5,059 nt of DNA, taken from assembly GCA_021818645.1 (NCBI GenBank), contig JAKATS010000071.1, forward strand, positions 1-5,059, given 5' to 3'. The notes under the pieces are model-generated. The model was not told the DNA's origin. It saw only the letters and a program-made list of their open reading frames with translations, and made no database searches. This stretch comes from Acidobacteriota bacterium. Its GTDB lineage: Bacteria; Acidobacteriota; Terriglobia; Terriglobales; SCQP01. The translations under genes were made by a program, and so were the position numbers. Numbering within the stretch: the first letter of the stretch is position 1; every line of letters begins with the position of its first letter. Shown here one piece after another: positions 1-5,059 of the stretch.

Positions 1-139
1 GCAAATTCTCTCTTAGAAAGACCTATTCTAAGTGCTGATAATCGCCTGGAGCACTGTAACCGGGGTGGCGGCACGAGCGGTGCGCGGCGTAGGGGCGACC
101 GTCACCAACAGCTTCCATTTCACTCATCAATAGAGCGAC
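1..139. other. Apparently non-coding flank downstream of the GH30 gene
   Basis: I find no convincing gene here. A plus-strand frame is open from the window edge to a TGA at 145-147, but its 48 codons give an Arg-rich peptide with no recognisable family, so it could be chance or the tail of a gene outside the window. On the minus strand a 34-codon frame (127 to 23) starts after the GH30 stop, again without recognisable content. The stretch holds one perfect inverted repeat (12-32), listed separately, and no clear intrinsic terminator with a T-run. Confidence 0.6.
12..32. repeat. Perfect 7-bp inverted repeat with 7-nt loop
   Basis: Arms CTTAGAA (12-18) and TTCTAAG (26-32) are exact reverse complements around the 7-nt spacer AGACCTA. 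The stem is AT-rich and neither side is followed by a T-run (the minus strand continues AGAGAGAATT), so it is not a textbook rho-independent terminator. It lies about 110 nt past the stop of the GH30 gene. It may be a weak 3'-end hairpin, a protein-binding palindrome, or chance. Confidence 0.4.
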
Positions 140-2524
140 TCATTTGAACTGAATCCCATTCAAATTACCCAGCCCTCCGGATGTGCCCGCCGGAGCTTGA
201 AACACGACATAGAGATCGTGCACGCCGCTGGCGCCGCCGGCCGCGCCGCTCACGGACTGCCAGGTTTCCCAGCCACCGGTGGCGGGGATGGCCAGCGCGG
301 CTATCCGGGCGCCGGACGGGCTGTCGAGATGAAACTCGAGGCTGCCGCCGCAACTGCCCTGGCCGGCGTCGCAGGCCAGCCGCGCGCTGACCTGGCTGAC
401 ACCGGAGCCAAAATCCACATGGCGGAATTCGAGATATGATCCCGCGCCGGTATAGCCCACATCGAAGCCTCCGTTGATGTCGGTGGTATTTTCCGTCTCC
501 ACTCCCGAGCTGGCGTTGTAGCTTGAGGCCTCAATTTCATTGGTAGCCGGAACCGTATAGGCCGCACTGGCGCCCGAGCCGGCCGGTCCCATCCAGGTAA
601 AGGTGATGCCGGCATGGGCAGGGAGAGAGTAAGAAAACTGCTGACCATCCCATTGCGTTTGAAAAGTCAGGGGCGCGGCAGTGGTGTTATAGACGACCAG
701 CACCCGGGAGCTGTCCGGATTGAGAAAGGCCGCCGAAACCAGACCCGGCGCATTGCTGGAATAGACCCGGATTGCGCCCGGCAGGATGAAACGGCTGAAC
801 TGGCCGAGGGTATAAAATTCGATGTCGCGGGTGACCGCGCCGGTCTGCGAATTCACCGTGACCAGCGGCGTGCAGTCACCGCAGCCGCCGTCATGCGGGC
901 CGTCGTTTTCATCGAGCGCCAGGCTCCATTTCACATAGGCTTCACCCCAGTTGCGAAGTACCTGAATGATTTCGGGAAAATCCACCTGCTCCTGATCGCT
1001 GTTCCAGGTACCGCCCGAATGTTCGGTTTCGTAATTCCCCATAGCGGGATATTGGTGATGCAGCAGGGTCATGGCTCCGGGCGTGCCGCCATAGCCATGC
1101 CAGGCAATTCCGGCGATCTGTGGTGAAGCGGCGAGCGCGGCGTTGCTGAAGACGGTTTCGGGATAGCCGGGCTGATCCCAGTTATGGTCATAGACGAGCA
1201 CGCGGGTTTTCAGGTTGGCGGCAGCCAGGGCGGGGAGAACATCGTTGGCTAAAAGCTGCGCCTGAGTGCCCGCGTCCATGGACATGCCGGGATAATTGGC
1301 GGGCACGTAAAGAGGTTCGTTCTGCAACGATAAGAATTGCACCGGCGCGCCGGCCGCGGCATAGGCTTCGAGATATTTCACCAGGTAACCGGCAAAGGGC
1401 GCATCCATGGCCGGCAGCAGCGAGCCGCCAACCATGGAACCGCTGGTCTTCATCCAGCCCGGAGGGCTCCATGGGTTGGCCATGAGCTGCAGTCCGGGAT
1501 TGAGCCGGCGCGCTTCCAGCACCAGAGGCAAAATGTCGGCATCGTCGTGGGCAACGGAAAAATGAGCCAACTGCGGATCGGGCTGGCCGCCGTTATCGTC
1601 GAATGAATATTCGCTGCGGGCGATGTCGCTGGCACCGATGGGATTGCGCATGAAGCTGAGACCAAGGCCGGCGCCATCACGGCTGAACAGATCGTTCACC
1701 ACGGCGCGGGCCGCGGGCGCGGCGACTTCATTCAACAGATAGCAAGCCGAATCGGTGAAGGCGGCGCCGAAGCCGGCGATGGACTGGTAGGTCTGGGTAT
1801 CGTCCACATAGATGACAGGCAAATTTCCGGCGGCCGCGCCGGCGATGAAACTGGTTCCCGGCTGGGGCAGGAGTCCGGGCGGAGGGGCATCGGTTGTCAT
1901 CCAGGCCGACACCATCGGGCCGGAGCCCGCGGCCACGTAGTAAGTTCCTTCGGCCACGGGACTAGCCTGGCTTCCCGGCGCGACGCCGATGGCCTGAATC
2001 ACGGTGTTATTGGCGGCGGGTATGGGGCCGGAATAGACCGCGGAGGCGGTGGTGGGCTGGGAACCGTCGGTGGTGTAGTACATCGCGGCGCCCGGAGTGG
2101 CGTCGGAGAGAGATACGGATTGGTTCGCCGCATAGGTTCCCGGCAGCGGGTTGAAATCGGGCGTGGCCGTGATGGGCGTGATCTGATACTGCAGGCTGGT
2201 AACGGTACTGGGAGCAAAACCACCGGCCACGGCCAGAGCCAGCAGAGTGGTATTGGCGGAAACGGTGATGGGCGAACCATCATAAACCGGCGAGGCCGGG
2301 CTGGGCTGGGCGCCGTCGGTGGTGTAGTAAATGGCCGCACCTGGGGTGGCATCGCTGAGGGTCACCTGCTGGGTCCAGGTATATGTCCCGGCCGGAGGCG
2401 CGGCCATGGGCGCGGCCGCCGGAGACAGATTGGGCGCGGGATTCCCGGTTGACGGCGCGCTCCCGCCTCCGCACCCGGCGGAAACAAGCATGGAGATCAA
2501 CACCAAACCAGCCAGATATTTCAT
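140..2524 (-). CDS. Modular GH30 family glycosidase, predicted lipoprotein, with two beta-sandwich repeats and a C-terminal CBM6-like module
   Basis: The product (794 aa) is predicted to hydrolyse a beta-linked glucan or related glycoside outside the cytoplasm. Residues 1-18 form a lipoprotein signal (hydrophobic core, then V-S-A-G-C with Cys18 as acylation site), followed by a Gly/Pro/Ala linker. Two tandem chitobiase/hexosaminidase-C-terminal-like repeats lie at about 44-115 and 126-197, each with an IYYTTDG or MYYTTDG signature. The GH30 domain covers about 236-645, with motifs GFGAAFTDS (251-259), NPWSPPGWMKT (350-360), LSLQNEP (398-404), IAWHGYGG (473-480) and LALDEN (535-540). By family comparison Glu403 is the acid/base and Glu501, in YETEH, the nucleophile. 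Residues about 580-645 are the GH30 C-terminal beta domain, and about 656-794 a CBM6-like module (EIEASSY, TGGWETW, HDLYVVF). I chose the ATG at 2524 because it opens the signal peptide; a TTG at 2758 would overlap the upstream gene by 197 nt. No strong ribosome site is visible, only GGGA 13 nt upstream. The subfamily, and so the substrate (beta-1,6-glucan, glucosylceramide-like or xylan), cannot be settled by eye. Confidence 0.94.
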   Translation of the reverse strand: MKYLAGLVLISMLVSAGCGGGSAPSTGNPAPNLSPAAAPMAAPPAGTYTWTQQVTLSDATPGAAIYYTTDGAQPSPASPVYDGSPITVSANTTLLALAVAGGFAPSTVTSLQYQITPITATPDFNPLPGTYAANQSVSLSDATPGAAMYYTTDGSQPTTASAVYSGPIPAANNTVIQAIGVAPGSQASPVAEGTYYVAAGSGPMVSAWMTTDAPPPGLLPQPGTSFIAGAAAGNLPVIYVDDTQTYQSIAGFGAAFTDSACYLLNEVAAPAARAVVNDLFSRDGAGLGLSFMRNPIGASDIARSEYSFDDNGGQPDPQLAHFSVAHDDADILPLVLEARRLNPGLQLMANPWSPPGWMKTSGSMVGGSLLPAMDAPFAGYLVKYLEAYAAAGAPVQFLSLQNEPLYVPANYPGMSMDAGTQAQLLANDVLPALAAANLKTRVLVYDHNWDQPGYPETVFSNAALAASPQIAGIAWHGYGGTPGAMTLLHHQYPAMGNYETEHSGGTWNSDQEQVDFPEIIQVLRNWGEAYVKWSLALDENDGPHDGGCGDCTPLVTVNSQTGAVTRDIEFYTLGQFSRFILPGAIRVYSSNAPGLVSAAFLNPDSSRVLVVYNTTAAPLTFQTQWDGQQFSYSLPAHAGITFTWMGPAGSGASAAYTVPATNEIEASSYNASSGVETENTTDINGGFDVGYTGAGSYLEFRHVDFGSGVSQVSARLACDAGQGSCGGSLEFHLDSPSGARIAALAIPATGGWETWQSVSGAAGGASGVHDLYVVFQAPAGTSGGLGNLNGIQFK
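1934..2395 (-). repeat. Tandem duplication encoding two beta-sandwich (CHB_HEX_C-like) domains
   Basis: Within the GH30 gene, two adjacent segments of about 72 codons (2180-2395 and 1934-2149) encode similar domains. Shared protein features are PxxGTY, a Q-x-V-x-LSDATPGAA stretch, YYTTDG followed by QP, and a terminal Y-Q/Y-V/I strand. Similarity also persists at DNA level: the 17-mer CCGTCGGTGGTGTAGTA occurs at 2313-2329 and 2064-2080, exactly 249 bp (83 codons) apart. This indicates an internal duplication in frame. Such domains usually act as spacers or accessory binding modules in secreted enzymes; their role here is not known. Confidence 0.8.
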
Positions 2525-2561
2525 ATAGTTGCAACGATCCCAACGAGCTTTCCAGGTTCCA
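2525..2561 (-). other. Short spacer between the TPR gene and the GH30 gene
   Basis: Only 37 nt separate the TAA of the TPR gene (2562-2564) from the ATG of the GH30 gene, both on the minus strand. There is no hairpin with a T-run and no convincing promoter within it. This supports co-transcription. The nearest purine-rich element to the ATG is GGGA with a 13-nt spacer, which is a weak Shine-Dalgarno match. Confidence 0.6.
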
Positions 2562-4016
2562 TTATGGATGATGCATTTTCTGAAGCCCGGCTGCGGCCTG
2601 GGCGGCTTCGGCGGGACTGATCCCCGGAAGATGCAGCACATACTGGTATTCCCGCCGGGCGCCGGCGAGCGCACCCGCCCGCCGCAACTGGCGGGCCTGG
2701 GCCAGCAGCCGCGCAGCCTGCACCGCGGCAGGCAAAGCGCGCCCATTGGCGATGGCAAATTCCGACATGACGGTTTCCATTTGTTGAAAGCGGCGCAGGG
2801 GAAATTGGCGGCTGGGCTGTTCGATCCTGGGGGCGAGCGACTGCAGCACTGCGCCTGAGGGCGCGGGCGACTGGCTCAACTGACGGATCAGATCCTGCCA
2901 GTGGACGAGCCGGGAATGATCCGCGGGGGATGAGGATGCCTCCGCCAGTTTGCGCAGCCAGATCAAAGCCTGCGCAGGCTGATTGCGGCGGCAGGCATAG
3001 CCGGCCAGATTGGCCCAGATTTTCTGCCGGGTGCCAGCATATCCGCCCGCCGCGCCCCGAGCCCGGGAAAACAAAGCTTCGGCCGACGGCTGCCCCAGGC
3101 GCGAAGCGGCCAGGGCCCAGTCGTTGAGCACTTCGGGCAGCGGCAGCACGGCGGCAATTTCACGAAAAAATTCGGCGGCGCGCAGGTTCTGCCCCAAAGC
3201 CAGTGCAGCAAAACCGGAGGCGAACTGCGCCCGCCAGTAATGCGGATCGCGCGGACGGACCCGGGGCAGCCAGCGCAGCGCGCCCTGAAACTGATCACGA
3301 TGAAAATGCCACAGCCCCAGCCGGTAGATTGCCGCGTCGTAGCCGGGCTGCAGGCGCGCCGCCGACCGGAAGTACTGGAGGCGCAGCCGGGCCGAGGACG
3401 AGAGCAGCCCGCGCACATAGCTTTCAAATGCCGGCAGCGCCAGCGGCGGCTGGCTGCGCCAGAAAGCGGCAAAGGGCCGGGGACGGCCGGCGCCACGATG
3501 CCGGATATAATTCAGGATTTTCCAGCCCAGACGCGCCTGCGTCCATTGGAGACGGTCAAGCGCCTGGGGCGCGACCTGGAAGCGGTGCAAGCGCGCGCGC
3601 TGCAGATCAATCAGATCGGCCTGCACGCTCAATTTGCGGGACTGATACCGGTAGCGGCCGACGACCAGCCAGCGCGCGTCCACATTCGCCGCCACACTCA
3701 TTAACGTGGCATGGCTGAGGGTGGGCACATCGGGAATCCCTTCCCGGTTAAAGGCGCGATGCATTTCCCGCCGGCCCAATACCGAAATCGCCGAGCCGCG
3801 CAAGGACTGCCGCAAGCCCACGGCAAAACTCTCGCCCAGCCAGAACAGGCCGGGACGGGCCGCTCTCCCGGTGAACGGCATGATCATGCAGGACTGGGGA
3901 TGAAGACTGCCCGGCGTGGGCGGGGATGAAGCCGGCCCGCGCAAGCCCTGACCGAGAAGGCTTAACCCGCATCCAGCCACGATCAAAATGTATTGAATAC
4001 GCATGCAGCGACCCAT
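2562..4016 (-). CDS. Exported TPR-repeat protein with TolB/FlgO-like N-terminal domain
   Basis: The product (484 aa from the ATG at 4016) has a basic start and hydrophobic stretch (about residues 7-22), so it is probably exported; V-A-G-C at 13-16 could be a lipobox, but the hydrophobic core before it is short. Residues about 42-140 resemble the TolB/FlgO-like fold: strand MIMPF (44-48), FWLGESF then a helix (58-72), a DARWLVVGRYRYQ strand pair (113-125) and VQADLIDL (131-138). From about 196 onward the chain is helical with degenerate TPR units, for example about 196-231, 231-257, 259-292, 295-320 and 332-362, and an Ala/Arg/Gln-rich helical end. TPRs mediate protein contacts, so a scaffold role in the envelope is likely, but no enzyme activity is visible. 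The start is uncertain: a GTG at 4046 extends it by 10 residues with low-GC codons unlike the rest, and an ATG at 4004 shortens it by 4; none has a good ribosome site. It is probably the first gene of a unit with the GH30 gene. Confidence 0.9.
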   Translation of the reverse strand: MGRCMRIQYILIVAGCGLSLLGQGLRGPASSPPTPGSLHPQSCMIMPFTGRAARPGLFWLGESFAVGLRQSLRGSAISVLGRREMHRAFNREGIPDVPTLSHATLMSVAANVDARWLVVGRYRYQSRKLSVQADLIDLQRARLHRFQVAPQALDRLQWTQARLGWKILNYIRHRGAGRPRPFAAFWRSQPPLALPAFESYVRGLLSSSARLRLQYFRSAARLQPGYDAAIYRLGLWHFHRDQFQGALRWLPRVRPRDPHYWRAQFASGFAALALGQNLRAAEFFREIAAVLPLPEVLNDWALAASRLGQPSAEALFSRARGAAGGYAGTRQKIWANLAGYACRRNQPAQALIWLRKLAEASSSPADHSRLVHWQDLIRQLSQSPAPSGAVLQSLAPRIEQPSRQFPLRRFQQMETVMSEFAIANGRALPAAVQAARLLAQARQLRRAGALAGARREYQYVLHLPGISPAEAAQAAAGLQKMHHP

Positions 4017-4137
4017 GGGCAGATGGTTTGGATTTCCCTTTTTCACTAGTATTTTTCAGCAGGTTGCAGTATAACCGGGCAGAACCGGACCCTGGAGGAC
4101 GCGGAAAGTTTTTATCCGGCACGGAAGACGCGCGCTG
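4017..4137. promoter_or_regulatory. Divergent intergenic region with candidate overlapping promoters
   Basis: This gap separates divergent genes and must hold both start regions unless transcription enters from elsewhere. It contains TATAAC at 4070-4075 on the plus strand and TATACT at 4073-4068 on the minus strand, each one mismatch from TATAAT, within GGTT-7 nt-AACC (4062-4076). I see no good -35 hexamer at 16-18 nt for either, so sigma-70 promoters are only tentative. Two direct copies of AACCGG (4073-4078 and 4083-4088) lie one helical turn apart. The short AT-rich stretch near 4030-4060 contrasts with the GC-rich genes. Confidence 0.4.
4123..4127 (+). promoter_or_regulatory. Moderate ribosome binding site for the membrane-protein gene
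   Basis: GGAAG lies 10 nt before the ATG at 4138. It is a partial Shine-Dalgarno match at an acceptable distance. An in-frame stop (TAA, 4072-4074) with no ATG, GTG or TTG between it and 4138 supports this start. Confidence 0.45.
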
Positions 4138-5059
4138 ATGAAGCCAGAAGCCATCGAATCCTTTCGCGAACGGCGCCGGGGCCCAACCTGGGCGCCATCC
4201 ATAGCAGCGGCGGTTTGCGCGCTGGCGGCCCTGGGGCTGGTTCTGCTGCCCAATGCCTGGGCGCGCCTTCATACCGGAAGCTGGTTCTGGCTGCCCAATC
4301 ACGACGGCTGGATTTATCTGCAAATCTTTTTCTCCCATTCGCCCTCGCCATATCCATGGATGCTGTTTGCGCCCGCGCGCGGGCTGGCCCGATTATGGGA
4401 CGGCGGGGCGCCGGGCCTGATCGTGGCGTGGAACGCGCAGGCGGCGCTGCTGACCACGCTGCTTTTGTTCGCCTGGCTGCATACCCTATCGGCCGGTTCG
4501 GACCGGCGACGCGATGTAGCCGTGGTTGTTGCACCCGCGATCCTCACCGGGTTTTTTATTTTCGACACCGGCGTCGCGCGTTATTCTCCGCTGCTGCGCC
4601 AGATGGGCGCGCTGTGGAACCTGACCCATGGCAGCGGGCTGCTGCAGCAGGCTTACCCACCGATATTTGCGCAGTGGGATGTGCTGAGCCCGGGCTTATG
4701 GCTGGGCTATGCGTTTCTGTTTCTGGGCCTGGTTCGCCGCGCGCAAATGGCTCCCAGCAAGCCGCGCAAACTGGCCGCCATGGCCGGGCTGGGCGCGACG
4801 TTCTACGTGTTTTTCTATTTGTGGACGGCGTTACTTGGCGGCGTATTATTGCTGGCATTCTTTGATTCCCGATCTCGCTCGACGACGAATCCACGGCAGG
4901 AACCGCAGACGCTACCCGAAAGATCCGGCGCCGGTTTCTGGCTCCAGATCGCCGGCGGCGGAGTGGCGCTGGGAGTGCCGGAACTGATCTGGTTGTGGCG
5001 CCGGCATACACTCACCGACTGGCTGCATCGCAATAATCTCGGCGTGGTTGCTTTTCGGC
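4138..5059 (+). CDS. Polytopic membrane protein, 5' part only (runs off the right edge)
   Basis: The frame is open for 307 codons plus one base with no stop, so the gene continues beyond the window. It begins with a basic cytoplasmic-type N-terminus (ESFRERRRG, residues 7-15), then a hydrophobic segment at about 19-41. Further hydrophobic stretches lie near 93-116, 127-143, 184-200, 213-241 (possibly two passes) and 267-287, with Arg-rich turns such as SDRRR (121-125) and a polar loop at about 243-265. The layout is that of an integral inner-membrane protein. The first loop carries LPNHDGWIYLQ (52-62); an acidic residue after the first membrane segment is a feature of GT-C glycosyltransferases, which makes that fold one option, but I see no decisive family motif. 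Trp and Tyr are frequent. It is divergent from the TPR and GH30 genes, so a functional link is unproven. The C-terminal part, which would help most, is missing. Confidence 0.9.
   Translation, partial: MKPEAIESFRERRRGPTWAPSIAAAVCALAALGLVLLPNAWARLHTGSWFWLPNHDGWIYLQIFFSHSPSPYPWMLFAPARGLARLWDGGAPGLIVAWNAQAALLTTLLLFAWLHTLSAGSDRRRDVAVVVAPAILTGFFIFDTGVARYSPLLRQMGALWNLTHGSGLLQQAYPPIFAQWDVLSPGLWLGYAFLFLGLVRRAQMAPSKPRKLAAMAGLGATFYVFFYLWTALLGGVLLLAFFDSRSRSTTNPRQEPQTLPERSGAGFWLQIAGGGVALGVPELIWLWRRHTLTDWLHRNNLGVVAFR

Noticed and set aside
71..83. Small hairpin GCAC-5 nt-GTGC and the nearby GTAGGGGCGACC string
   Set aside because: The 4-bp stem is too short to mean anything in GC-rich DNA. The string resembles half of a dispersed palindromic repeat, but no second half is present in the window.
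23..127. 34-codon minus-strand frame after the GH30 stop
   Set aside because: Too short, no ribosome site and no recognisable content.
1..147. Plus-strand frame open from the left edge to a TGA at 145-147
   Set aside because: 48 Arg-rich codons with no recognisable content; it could be the tail of an outside gene, but the sequence gives no support.
614..1126. 170-codon plus-strand open frame opposite the GH30 gene
   Set aside because: It lies fully antisense to the conserved GH30 domain, has no recognisable family and is expected in GC-rich coding DNA.
2525..2758. 78-residue N-terminal extension of the GH30 protein from a TTG at 2758
   Set aside because: It overlaps the TPR gene by 197 nt in another frame, has a low-complexity Arg/Pro/Cys composition, and would bury a clear lipoprotein signal peptide that begins at 2524.
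3203..3718. 171- and 154-codon overlapping plus-strand open frames opposite the TPR gene
   Set aside because: They are antisense to a gene with coherent domain structure; their products are Arg/Ala/Pro-rich and low in complexity, typical of shadow frames.
4112..4534. Minus-strand frames opposite the start of the membrane-protein gene
   Set aside because: They are antisense shadows with Arg/Ala/Pro-rich composition and no family resemblance.
4215..4865. 216-codon plus-strand frame inside the membrane-protein gene
   Set aside because: It is a different frame of the same DNA with Arg/Gly-rich content; the frame from 4138 has coherent membrane segments, a ribosome site and an upstream in-frame stop.

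Overview
The window is a GC-rich bacterial segment with dense coding and short intergenic gaps. Three features together suggest an acidobacterium (Acidobacteriota). They are a secreted glycoside hydrolase with N-terminal chitobiase/hexosaminidase-C-terminal-like beta-sandwich repeats, a TolB/FlgO-like plus TPR protein of a type common in that phylum, and a lack of strong Shine-Dalgarno sequences. This is inference from protein style only; there is no rRNA or other phylogenetic marker here.

Layout. Positions 1-139 are a short apparently non-coding flank with one perfect AT-rich inverted repeat. Positions 140-2524 (minus) encode a modular GH30 glycosidase lipoprotein: lipoprotein signal, two tandem beta-sandwich repeats, GH30 TIM barrel with its C-terminal beta domain, and a CBM6-like carbohydrate-binding module. 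A 37-nt gap separates it from 2562-4016 (minus), an exported TPR protein with a TolB/FlgO-like N-terminal domain. Both genes read leftward and probably form one transcription unit, with the TPR gene first. Positions 4017-4137 are the divergent intergenic region. From 4138 (plus) an uninterrupted frame runs off the right edge: the first 307 codons of a polytopic membrane protein.

How the genes may work together. The GH30 enzyme most likely acts at the cell surface or outside the cell on a beta-linked glucan or related glycan, held by its CBM6 module. The TPR protein is probably periplasmic or envelope-associated and could scaffold or support the exported enzyme, but the only support for that is their adjacency. 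The membrane protein is divergently transcribed and need not be related; an acidic residue in its first predicted loop would fit a GT-C-like glycosyltransferase, but this is weak.

I see no mobile element, CRISPR array, tRNA, rRNA or defence gene. The window looks like an ordinary chromosomal carbohydrate-use locus. The points most worth a second look are the modular design of the glycosidase, its pairing with a TolB/TPR protein, and the open membrane-protein frame at the right edge.
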